DNA of 14,829 nt from Sphingomonadaceae bacterium (GTDB taxonomy: Bacteria > Pseudomonadota > Alphaproteobacteria > Sphingomonadales > Sphingomonadaceae): contig JAHDXX010000021.1 in NCBI GenBank assembly GCA_023384025.1, positions 1 to 14,829 of the forward strand. The letters are read 5' to 3'. Under the pieces are notes generated by a model, which ran no database searches, was not told the origin of the DNA, and worked only from the letters and a program-made list of their open reading frames with translations. This document shows, in pieces, positions 1 to 6,845 of the stretch. Made by a program: the position numbers and the translations under genes. Each line of letters opens with the position of its first letter. The stretch's first letter is position 1.

Positions 1-228
1 GCCACCGGTACAGATAACCACTTCTGGGCCTGCCGGGTGCATTTCCCAGCTGCTCCAGCTTTCGGTGAAGGTATACTGGCTGACCAGTCGACCCTCTGCC
101 CCGTCAGCCCCGTGCCGCACGGAGTAGCTGCCATACCATTCCATCCCGTCGAACGGCGGCTGGGGCACGGCGGTGGCACCCAGCCCGAGGTGGATGAACT
201 CCTCCTCCAGCCGCCGCGCGCCGGTCAC
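1..228 (-). CDS. Cupin-like protein, N-terminal part (cut by window edge)
   Basis: The 76 visible residues start at a GTG that overlaps the stop of the upstream VOC gene (GTGA), a usual sign of translational coupling. No ATG lies in this frame nearby. The stretch SWEMHPAGPEVVICTGG near the edge resembles the first cupin motif, where a His and a Glu help bind metal inside a small beta-barrel. The preceding residues (FDGMEWYGSYSVRHGADG...) fit the lead-in strands of such proteins. Substrate and role cannot be told, since the second motif lies outside the window. The arrangement suggests co-expression with the VOC protein and perhaps the upstream aminopeptidase. The cupin assignment is moderate; that the frame is coding is more secure. 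Confidence 0.6.
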   Translation of the reverse strand, partial: MTGARRLEEEFIHLGLGATAVPQPPFDGMEWYGSYSVRHGADGAEGRLVSQYTFTESWSSWEMHPAGPEVVICTGG

Positions 229-620
229 GCCGCCGGAGCCATGCAGAAAGCGTTGAGCTTGTTGCCGTCGGGATCGCGGAAGTACCCGGCGTAGAACACA
301 TTGCCTTGCGGGTCGGCCTCGCCGCGGGGGCCCGGCGCGCCTTCGTCGGTGCCGCCGTTGGTCATGGCAATGTCGTAGAGCCGCCGGACCTGCTCCGGGT
401 CCTTCGCCTCGATCGCAACCATGACCCCGTTGCCGACCGTGGCCGGCTGCCCGTCAAACGGCTTGGTCAGCGCGATTCCAGCGCCGCCGCCCCATTCGCC
501 CCAGGCGATGAAAGTGTCGAAATCCATCATCCGCCCCACGCCCATTTCCTGCGCGATGGCGTCATAGAACGGGGCATTCTTCTGCAGGTCGTTGGTTCCC
601 AGCGTCACATATCCGAGCAT
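225..620 (-). CDS. VOC (glyoxalase/bleomycin-resistance fold) family protein
   Basis: A 131-residue protein, the usual size for a single VOC module pair. It begins MLGYVTLGTNDLQKNAPFYD, the first beta-alpha unit of the fold, and ends with YFRDPDGNKLNAF (about residues 113-125), the characteristic closing strand. The start at 620 is chosen because a strong Shine-Dalgarno (AAGGAGGAGG) sits just upstream; longer reading of the frame adds an arginine-rich stretch unlike the family. Members include metal-dependent lyases, isomerases and dioxygenases as well as non-enzymatic binders, so no reaction can be named. It lies 61 bp downstream of the aminopeptidase P gene on the same strand and overlaps the next cupin-like gene by 4 bp, so the three may be one transcript. 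Confidence 0.85.
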   Translation of the reverse strand: MLGYVTLGTNDLQKNAPFYDAIAQEMGVGRMMDFDTFIAWGEWGGGAGIALTKPFDGQPATVGNGVMVAIEAKDPEQVRRLYDIAMTNGGTDEGAPGPRGEADPQGNVFYAGYFRDPDGNKLNAFCMAPAA

Positions 621-681
621 CTCGTCCTCCTCCTTGCCGCGACTCGCGACAGAATGGAACATTACGCGAACATTAAGCCCC

Positions 682-2499
682 TCACAAGGGCGCGCACGCT
701 TGCTCCAGCCACGCCAGCACGTCGCCTTCGACCTGCGGCGCAAGCAGCTCGAAGGTGCGCGCGTGGTAGGCGTTCCACCACGCGATTTCTTCCGGCATCA
801 GCAGGCTGCGCTCGACCAGGGTCGCATCGATCGGCGCCCAGGTCAGGTTCTCGAAACCGAGGTATTCACCTTCCGCCCCCTCGATAACGCGCGGTTCGAC
901 CAGCACCAGGTTCTCGATCCGGATGCCGAAATCGCCCGCCTTGTAGTAGCCCGGCTCGTTCGACAGGATCATGCCGGCGAACAGTTCCTGCGTGGTCCCG
1001 GCCTGCCCGCCGGTCGCCTTGGCAATCCGCTGCGGCCCTTCGTGAACCGAGAGATAGCTGCCGACCCCGTGGCCGGTGCCGTGGGCATAGTCGAGCCCGG
1101 CCTGCCACAGGAATTGCCGGGCAAAGGCATCGAGCTGGCTGCCGTTGGTCCCCTGCGGGAACACCGCGCGGGCGATGGCGATGTGGCCCTTCAATACGCG
1201 GGTGAAGCGGTCCTTGTGCTCGGCCGTAGGCTCTCCTGGGCCGATCCACACCGTGCGGGTGATATCGGTGGTGCCGTCGAGATACTGCGCGCCCGAATCG
1301 CACAGGAACACGCTGCCCGGCGTTATGGGCAGGTTTGATTCCTCGTCGACACGGTAGTGCGGGATCGCCGCGTGTGGCCCGGCGGCGGAGATGGTATCGA
1401 AGCTCTGGTCGCGCAGCAGGCCGGTCTCTTCGCGGAAGCCGCGCAGCGCGGCAACGGCGGAAAGCTCGGTCTCGCCGCCCTTGGGCGCTTCGACCGAGAG
1501 CCAGTGGAGGAACTTGGCGATCGCCGCCCCGTCGCGCGCCTGCGCGGCGCGGTGGCCGCTCTGTTCGATCGGGTTCTTGATCGCGCGCGGCACGATGGTG
1601 GGGTCGCGGGTGGTGACGACGTTCGCCCCCGCCGCTTCCAGCGCGGCGGAGATGGCGGCGACGCCATAGTCGGGATCGACCGCCACGCTCTTGCCCGCCA
1701 GCTCTGCCAGCGCACTCTCGAACGCGCCTCGATCACGCACCGTCACCGCGTTGCCGAGGTGCTGGACCAGTTCCGGCGTCACTTTCTCCGGTGCGATGAA
1801 CAGCTCCGCCGTGCCATCGGCATGGGCGAGGACATAGGAGAGCGCCACCGGGGTCCGCTCGACATCGGTGCCGCGGATATTGAGCAGCCACGCGACCGAA
1901 TCGAGCGCGCTGATCACCGCCGCATCGAGCCCTTCGGCCTTGAGCCAGTCGGCCACTTCAGCGCGCTTTTCCGCACTCGAACGGCCGGCATGGCTCTCGT
2001 CATGCACCACCGCCACTGCCGGGGAAGGTGCGGGACGGTCCGCCCACACTGCATCAACCGGATTGCTGCCGACCGCCACCAGCGCGCCGCCCTTCTTCGC
2101 CAGCGCCGCGCTGACCGCATCGGCCCAGCCGCGCGAGTGGAGCCAGGCGTCGTAGCCGATCCGCGCGCCTTCCGGCGCATTGGCGGCGAGCCACTTGGCA
2201 TGGGTGGTGGCGGGCACGTTCTGGTAGTCGAACAGCCGCCCGTCGACCTGCTCGCGCACCTGGATGGTATAGCGCCCGTCGACGAAGATCGCCGCCCGAT
2301 CTGCCAGCACGATCGCGCTGCCCGCCGACCCGCCGAACCCGGTCAGCCAGGCCAGCCGCTGGGCATAGGCGCCGATATATTCGCTCATGTGCTCGTCGCT
2401 GATCGGGATCACGAACCCGTCAAGGCCCTGCTTTTTCAGTTCCTCGCGCAGGGCGGCAAGGCGGGCTGAGCCTGAGTCCTCGGTGGTCTGCATCAGCAT
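682..2499 (-). CDS. pepP: Xaa-Pro aminopeptidase (M24B, aminopeptidase P)
   Basis: This 605-residue metallopeptidase should remove an N-terminal residue that precedes proline. Two creatinase-like N-terminal domains (about 10-145 and 155-305) come before an M24 'pita-bread' domain (about 315-540), then a short C-terminal region (SLLMPEEIAWWN). This is the long three-domain form typical of eukaryotic cytosolic aminopeptidase P, not the ~440-residue E. coli PepP. The five dinuclear metal ligands are visible: D401 and D412 (DSGAQYLDGTTDITRT), H477 (HGTGHGVG), E515 (SNEPGYY) and E529 (RIEN); H486 of the HEGP motif is also present. No signal peptide is seen, so it is probably cytoplasmic. The start at 2499 has AGGAA 7 bases upstream; the frame stays open further 5' but without family-like sequence. 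It is divergent from an oligopeptidase B-type gene across 115 bp. Confidence 0.93.
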   Translation of the reverse strand: MLMQTTEDSGSARLAALREELKKQGLDGFVIPISDEHMSEYIGAYAQRLAWLTGFGGSAGSAIVLADRAAIFVDGRYTIQVREQVDGRLFDYQNVPATTHAKWLAANAPEGARIGYDAWLHSRGWADAVSAALAKKGGALVAVGSNPVDAVWADRPAPSPAVAVVHDESHAGRSSAEKRAEVADWLKAEGLDAAVISALDSVAWLLNIRGTDVERTPVALSYVLAHADGTAELFIAPEKVTPELVQHLGNAVTVRDRGAFESALAELAGKSVAVDPDYGVAAISAALEAAGANVVTTRDPTIVPRAIKNPIEQSGHRAAQARDGAAIAKFLHWLSVEAPKGGETELSAVAALRGFREETGLLRDQSFDTISAAGPHAAIPHYRVDEESNLPITPGSVFLCDSGAQYLDGTTDITRTVWIGPGEPTAEHKDRFTRVLKGHIAIARAVFPQGTNGSQLDAFARQFLWQAGLDYAHGTGHGVGSYLSVHEGPQRIAKATGGQAGTTQELFAGMILSNEPGYYKAGDFGIRIENLVLVEPRVIEGAEGEYLGFENLTWAPIDATLVERSLLMPEEIAWWNAYHARTFELLAPQVEGDVLAWLEQACAPL

Positions 2500-2614
2500 C
2501 GGGTTGTTCCTCGGATTGTGCATGGCGGCTCTTGCCGCGTGATGCCATCCACCATAGTCATTCGTCGCCCGGCTTTCCAGCCGTGCCGCCTGCACCCAGA
2601 TACGGAGCATTTCG

Positions 2615-4777
2615 ATGAAACGATCCCTGCTGTCACTCGCCGCACTCGCGGCTGGCATCGCTCTGGCTCCGCACGCGGCGCAAGCCACCACTCCGAACCA
2701 GAAAGAGACCAGCGTGACCACACCGGCTCCTGCCGCACCCCCCGTCGCCGAGAAGCGCGAGCATTCCTACAGCCACCACGGGATCACGATTTCCGATCCC
2801 TACAACTGGCTGCACGACAAGTCCTACCCCAAGGTCGATGACAAGGATGTGCTCGCTTACGTCGAGGCCGAAAACGCCTGGTTCGAAGCCCGCATGGCCC
2901 CGCACAAGGCCATGGTCGACACGCTGTTCGAAGAGATGAAGGGCCGGATCAAGGAAGACGATTCGACCGTGCCGCAAAAGGATGGCGACTACCTCTACTG
3001 GTCGAAGTTCGACGAGGGGCAGGAATATCGCAAGTGGTATCGCAAGCCGGTGGCCGGCGGGGCGGACCAGCTGATCCTTGACGAGAACGCGCTTGCCGAA
3101 GGGCACGACTATTTCCGCCTCGGCGCCGCTTCGATCAGCCAGAACGGGCGCTTCCTTGCCTATTCGACCGACACCAACGGGTCCGAACGCTACACCGCGC
3201 GGATCAAGGATCTCGAAACCGGCGAACTGCTGCCGGACGAGCTTACCAACCTGCGCGGCGGCCTGACCTGGGTCGCGAACGACACTGCGCTGGTCTATGG
3301 CCCTTCGACCGAGGAGTGGCGCACGCTCGAAGCGAAGCTGCACGTGATCGGCACCCCGGTCGAAAGCGATGTCACGCTCTACAGGGAGGAAGACCAGAGC
3401 TTCGGCGTCGGCGTCGGCCTGACCGCGCAGGAAGACTGGCTGGTGATCGCGACCGGCGACAACGAGACCAGCGAAGTCCGGCTGGTCCGCGCGGACAACC
3501 CGACCGGCGAGCAAATCCTCGTCAAGCCGCGGCAGAAGGGGGTCGAGTACGACGTCGATGTGCGCGACGGCACGCTCTACGTCCACACCAACGACGAGCA
3601 CGTCAACTTCCGCCTCGCCACCGCTTCGCTCGAAAATCCCGGCGAATGGACCACGCTGATCGGCGGGGCGGACGAATTTTATCTGACCGGGTTCGACCTG
3701 TTCAAGGACTTCTACGTGATCGAAGGGCGGGAGAACGGGCTCGACCAGATCGAGATCCGGTCCTACACCGATCCCGAACGCTCAACCTATATTCCTTTTC
3801 CCGAGGCGAGCTACGACGCAGGCCTCTCGAACAACCCTGAGTACGACGTAGCCAAGCTACGGCTGACCTACGAAAGCATGGTCACCCCGGACTCGGTCTA
3901 CGACTATGACGTGAAAACGGGGAAGCTCGCGCTGCTCAAGCAGCAGGAAATCCCCAGCGGCTATGACGCCTCGCTGTACACAACCGAGCGGCTCACGATC
4001 ACCGCGCGCGACGGCACGCAGGTGCCGGTCAGCGTGCTCTCGCGCAAGGACCGCCCGGCTGGCGGCCCGCTGCACCTCTATGCCTACGGTGCCTATGGTT
4101 ACGCCGTGCCGCCGGGGTTCTCAACCACGCGGCTCAGCCTGGTCGATCGCGGCATGGCCTATGCCATCGCGCACATCCGCGGCGGCGATGATCTGGGCCG
4201 GCGCTGGTATCTGCAAGGCAAATTGAACGAGCGGACCAACACCTTCAACGACTTCGTCGATGTCGCCAAGGGCCTGATCGATATGGGTTACACCGAGAAA
4301 GGCAAGGTCAGCGCCAGCGGCGGCAGCGCCGGGGGCGAGCTGATGGGCGTGGTGGTCAATACCGATCCCGACCTGTGGGGCGCGGTGGTGGCGCATGTGC
4401 CGTTTGTCGACGTGCTCAACACCATGCTCGACGCCAGCCTGCCGCTGACCCCGGGCGAATGGCCCGAATGGGGCAATCCAATCGAGAGCAAGCAGGCCTT
4501 CGCCTACATCCTCAGCTATTCACCCTACGACCAGGTCACCGCGCAGGACTATCCGCCGCTGCTGGTCACCGCCGGGCTCAATGACCCGCGCGTGACCTAC
4601 TGGGAACCGGCCAAGTGGGTCGCCAAGCTGCGCGCCACCAAGACCGACAGCAATGAGCTGCTGCTCAAGACCAACATGGGCGCCGGCCACGGCGGCAAGT
4701 CGGGCCGGTTCGCCTCGCTCTACGAGACGGCAGAGGAGTTCGCCTTCATCCTGTGGCAGCTGGGGGTGGTGAAGTAA
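2615..4777 (+). CDS. ptrB: Exported oligopeptidase B-type S9A serine peptidase
   Basis: This 720-residue S9A (prolyl oligopeptidase family) peptidase hydrolyses short peptides. A signal peptide (about residues 1-24, cleavage after AAQA) predicts a periplasmic enzyme. The N-terminal lead (DPYNWLHDKSYPKVDD) precedes a seven-bladed propeller (about 115-455) and an alpha/beta hydrolase domain. The triad is S571 (GGSAGGELMG), D657 (GLNDPRVTYWEPAKWVAKL) and H692 (GAGHGGKSGRF). These surroundings are the oligopeptidase B type. Several acidic residues linked to basic-residue preference in the enterobacterial enzyme appear replaced here (see findings), so trypsin-like cleavage after Arg/Lys is uncertain. 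The ATG at 2615 has GGAG 7 bases upstream. The gene is divergent from aminopeptidase P, and together they could serve peptide scavenging. No clear terminator follows, only an inverted repeat. Confidence 0.93.
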   Translation: MKRSLLSLAALAAGIALAPHAAQATTPNQKETSVTTPAPAAPPVAEKREHSYSHHGITISDPYNWLHDKSYPKVDDKDVLAYVEAENAWFEARMAPHKAMVDTLFEEMKGRIKEDDSTVPQKDGDYLYWSKFDEGQEYRKWYRKPVAGGADQLILDENALAEGHDYFRLGAASISQNGRFLAYSTDTNGSERYTARIKDLETGELLPDELTNLRGGLTWVANDTALVYGPSTEEWRTLEAKLHVIGTPVESDVTLYREEDQSFGVGVGLTAQEDWLVIATGDNETSEVRLVRADNPTGEQILVKPRQKGVEYDVDVRDGTLYVHTNDEHVNFRLATASLENPGEWTTLIGGADEFYLTGFDLFKDFYVIEGRENGLDQIEIRSYTDPERSTYIPFPEASYDAGLSNNPEYDVAKLRLTYESMVTPDSVYDYDVKTGKLALLKQQEIPSGYDASLYTTERLTITARDGTQVPVSVLSRKDRPAGGPLHLYAYGAYGYAVPPGFSTTRLSLVDRGMAYAIAHIRGGDDLGRRWYLQGKLNERTNTFNDFVDVAKGLIDMGYTEKGKVSASGGSAGGELMGVVVNTDPDLWGAVVAHVPFVDVLNTMLDASLPLTPGEWPEWGNPIESKQAFAYILSYSPYDQVTAQDYPPLLVTAGLNDPRVTYWEPAKWVAKLRATKTDSNELLLKTNMGAGHGGKSGRFASLYETAEEFAFILWQLGVVK

Positions 4778-4789
4778 CTGGAGCCTGAC

Positions 4790-4861
4790 CTCCGTTCGCC
4801 TCGAGCGTAGTCGAGAGGCGCGGGGGCCACGGTGTCTCGACTTCGCTCGACACGAACGGAG
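4790..4861. repeat. REPIN-like imperfect inverted repeat
   Basis: Two arms of about 28 bases face each other across a ~17-base G-rich centre. The outer 9 bases are perfect complements (CTCCGTTCG at 4790-4798 and CGAACGGAG at 4853-4861). The inner parts (CTCGAGCGTAGTCGAG on the left, TCTCGACTTCGCTCGA on the right) pair with a few mismatches, and each arm is itself a small palindrome around TCGA. This matches a class of short intergenic palindromes that I recall being repeated in sphingomonad genomes. Only one copy is in this window, so repetition elsewhere is inferred. It fills nearly the whole gap between the S9 peptidase stop and the thioesterase start. Confidence 0.75.
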
Positions 4862-4868
4862 ACTGGTT

Positions 4869-5288
4869 TTGAAGTTCACCCGCACCTTCACCGCGCTCCC
4901 CGAGCACATCGACGTGATGGGTCACGTCAACAATGCGGTGTGGGTGCAGTGGGTGCAGGACATGGCGACCGCGCACTGGGATGCGGTCGCTGACCCGCAG
5001 CATGCGCGCGATTTCGTCTGGCTCGTGGTCCGGCACGAGATCGACTATCGCGGCAACATCGGCCCCGGCAAGAGCGTGACCGGGGAAACCTGGATCCCGG
5101 GCGAGGCGAAGGGGGCGACCTCCGCCCGGCGGGTCGATTTCCGCGATGCGGCAGGCAAGGTGATCGTCTCCGCACTGACCACCTGGGCGATGCTCGACCG
5201 CGTGACCCAGCGGCTGGTGCGGGTCCGACCCGAAGTGATTGCCCCGTTTCGCAGCGACGGAAACCCGGAACGCGGTTCGACCGTATAG
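4869..5288 (+). CDS. Acyl-CoA thioesterase, hotdog fold (YbgC/4HBT family)
   Basis: A 139-residue single-hotdog protein, the normal family length. The N-terminal DVMGHVNNAVWVQWVQD (from residue 15) is the family's active-site signature; D15 is the expected catalytic carboxylate and the HVNN helix follows. Members hydrolyse acyl-CoA or related thioesters in the cytoplasm; the chain or aromatic acid used here cannot be read from sequence. The start is a TTG: no ATG is suitably placed, and GGAG at 4858-4861 sits 7 bases upstream. That Shine-Dalgarno is the end of the preceding inverted repeat. The gene stands between the peptidase and the phosphate genes and has no obvious functional tie to either. 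Confidence 0.87.
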   Translation: MKFTRTFTALPEHIDVMGHVNNAVWVQWVQDMATAHWDAVADPQHARDFVWLVVRHEIDYRGNIGPGKSVTGETWIPGEAKGATSARRVDFRDAAGKVIVSALTTWAMLDRVTQRLVRVRPEVIAPFRSDGNPERGSTV

Positions 5289-5294
5289 ACCCCG

Positions 5295-5308
5295 GCGGCG
5301 CAAGCCGC
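5295..5308 (+). terminator. Weak hairpin after the thioesterase gene
   Basis: GCGGC-GCAA-GCCGC forms a 5-bp stem with a GNRA-type GCAA loop seven bases past the thioesterase stop. No T-run follows (ATCCTG), so it is at best a weak or RNA-stabilising structure rather than a proven intrinsic terminator. Confidence 0.3.
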
Positions 5309-5313
5309 ATCCT

Positions 5314-5335
5314 GTGTCACCAGCCTGTCACATAG
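5314..5335 (+). promoter_or_regulatory. PhoB (Pho) box upstream of the porin gene
   Basis: Two tandem 11-base units, GTGTCACCAGC and CTGTCACATAG, put TGTCAC at 5315-5320 and 5326-5331, exactly 11 bp apart, as in the PhoB consensus CTGTCAT-N4-CTGTCAC. PhoB, activated by PhoR when phosphate is short, binds such pairs and recruits RNA polymerase in place of a good -35. No strong -10 is seen: a TA step occurs 10 bases after the second TGTCAC, and TATTCA lies at 5353-5358. The porin ATG is 55 bases downstream of the box. The identity of the downstream gene and a second such box before pstS support the assignment. Confidence 0.82.
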
Positions 5336-5390
5336 GGCGCATAGGGGCGTCATATTCAGGTTGGAATCCAGTCGGGGAACCGTAACAGAC

Positions 5391-6773
5391 ATGAAACACA
5401 CGATCATCGCCTCCACGCTCGCGCTGGCCGTTGCCGGGGGCTGGGCCATGCCTGCCGCCGCACAGTCAGCCGAAAGCCTGAGCGTGCAGCAGGAACTCGC
5501 GGCCATGCGGGCCGAGATGCAGCGCATGTCCGCGCGGATCGACCAGCTCGAGGGCGAGCTGGCCTCTGCCCAGGCGACAGCGGCGGCCGCGACCACTGCC
5601 GCCGAAACCGCGCAGGCAACCGCCGCTGCGGCACAGGCGACGGCTGCCAAGGCCCCGACAATCGCCTTCAAGGGCTCGCCCGAGATCAAGGGCGAAAAGG
5701 GCTGGACCTTCAAGCCGCGCGGGCGCCTGCAATACGATGCCGGCTCGGTGTCCTCTCCCGCCGGGACCGGCCAGGGCGACGGCTTTACCAGCGAAGCGCG
5801 CCGTATCCGCATCGGCGCATCGGGCGACATGCCCGGCGGGTTCGGTTACAAGGTCGAAGTCGACGTGACGGCAGGCGATGTCGCGGTGACCGATGCAATC
5901 ATCTCCTACGACGCGGGCGGCGGGCTGACCATTTCCGCCGGGCAGATGAACAACTTCCAGTCAATGGAAGAGCTGACCAGCAGCCTGCACACCTCGATGA
6001 TCGAACGTGCGGCGTTTACCGATGCGTTCGGGTTCACCCGCCAGGTCGGCGTCGCGGCGGAATGGACCGGCGGTGACGTGATGGTGCAAGCCGGGCTGTT
6101 CAGCGACAACATGGACAACCTGCCCAACAAGCGCCGGGGCGGCGATGCGCGGCTGGTCTACATGCCGAAATTCGGCAAGACCCAGCTGCACTTCGGCGGT
6201 TCGGTCCACTTCAAGGACCTGCCTGCGGGGAGCACGCTGCGCTATCGCCAGCGCCCGCTGGTGCACTTCACCAGCGACCGGTTCGTCGACACACGCGGCC
6301 TCGCGGCAGAGAACGAGACCGGCTTCGGGCTGGAAGGCGCGGTCATCTCCGGCCCGTTCCACGCCGCGATCGAAGGGCAATGGCGCAAGATCGACCGCCC
6401 CGGCGCGCTGACCGATCCGACTTTCTTCGGTGGCTATGCCGAAGCGGGCGTGTTCCTGACCAAGGGCGACACGCGCGGGTACAAGGACGGCAAGTTCGAC
6501 CGGACCAAGCCCAGGCACGCGGTCGGCAACGGCGGAATGGGCTCGCTCCAGCTCAACGCGCGCTACGACTTCCTCGACCTGTCGGACGCCGGCATCCTTG
6601 GCGGCACCCAGAACGGCTACCTCCTGTCGCTGGTGTGGAAGCCGACCGACTATACCATGCTGCTCGCCAATTACGGGCGGCTGGAATATGACGACGCGGC
6701 CCTCGCGACCGTCACCGGCGACCGGTCCTACGGGGTCGATTCCTTCGGCCTGCGGGCCCAGATCGACTTCTGA
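5391..6773 (+). CDS. Phosphate-selective porin O/P family outer-membrane protein
   Basis: A 460-residue outer-membrane beta-barrel of the OprO/OprP family, expected to admit phosphate or polyphosphate to the periplasm. A signal peptide (about 1-24, AMPAAA then QSAES) leads into a heptad-like coiled coil (QQELAAMRAEMQRMSARI) and an alanine-rich stretch to about residue 88, a common trimer-forming N-terminal extension in such porins. The barrel starts near FKPRGRLQYDAG, includes SEARRIRIGASGDMPGGFGYKVE, and ends QIDF, a terminal Phe typical of BAM substrates. The start at 5391 is chosen because the signal peptide begins there; GGGGAA lies 11 bases upstream. A tandem TGTCAC Pho box precedes it and the PstS-like gene follows 72 bp later, so a phosphate role is well supported by context. 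Selectivity itself is inferred. Confidence 0.9.
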   Translation: MKHTIIASTLALAVAGGWAMPAAAQSAESLSVQQELAAMRAEMQRMSARIDQLEGELASAQATAAAATTAAETAQATAAAAQATAAKAPTIAFKGSPEIKGEKGWTFKPRGRLQYDAGSVSSPAGTGQGDGFTSEARRIRIGASGDMPGGFGYKVEVDVTAGDVAVTDAIISYDAGGGLTISAGQMNNFQSMEELTSSLHTSMIERAAFTDAFGFTRQVGVAAEWTGGDVMVQAGLFSDNMDNLPNKRRGGDARLVYMPKFGKTQLHFGGSVHFKDLPAGSTLRYRQRPLVHFTSDRFVDTRGLAAENETGFGLEGAVISGPFHAAIEGQWRKIDRPGALTDPTFFGGYAEAGVFLTKGDTRGYKDGKFDRTKPRHAVGNGGMGSLQLNARYDFLDLSDAGILGGTQNGYLLSLVWKPTDYTMLLANYGRLEYDDAALATVTGDRSYGVDSFGLRAQIDF

Positions 6774-6780
6774 TTGGAAC

Positions 6781-6802
6781 TTGTCACTTCCGTGTCACAA
6801 AT
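6781..6802 (+). promoter_or_regulatory. PhoB (Pho) box upstream of pstS, with candidate -10
   Basis: TTGTCACTTCC and GTGTCACAAAT form two 11-base units with TGTCAC at 6782-6787 and 6793-6798. This is the same spacing and core as the box before the porin. A GATAAT sequence at 6822-6827 is a candidate -10, though it sits 23 bases after the second TGTCAC, further than in classical E. coli Pho promoters; a weaker TA step lies 10 bases after it. The box starts only 8 bases past the porin stop, so pstS can be induced on its own as well as by read-through. Confidence 0.85.
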
Positions 6803-6845
6803 CCGGCCTAACCGCCCGGACGATAATTCAGCAGGAACCACTTCC

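Noticed and set aside
1357..2469. 370-codon plus-strand frame inside aminopeptidase P
   Set aside because: It has no domain and is Arg/Gly/Asp-rich; the minus strand carries all five M24 metal ligands.
2500..2721. N-terminal extension of aminopeptidase P to 2721
   Set aside because: It would run through the divergent promoter gap and into the start of the S9 peptidase gene, and its sequence is unlike the family; AGGAA before the ATG at 2499 fits better.
5361..5390. TTG start for the porin 10 codons upstream
   Set aside because: It adds polar residues ahead of a clean signal peptide beginning at the ATG at 5391.
6774..6845. Upstream extension of pstS
   Set aside because: It would translate the Pho box and candidate -10; the lipoprotein signal begins at 6846.
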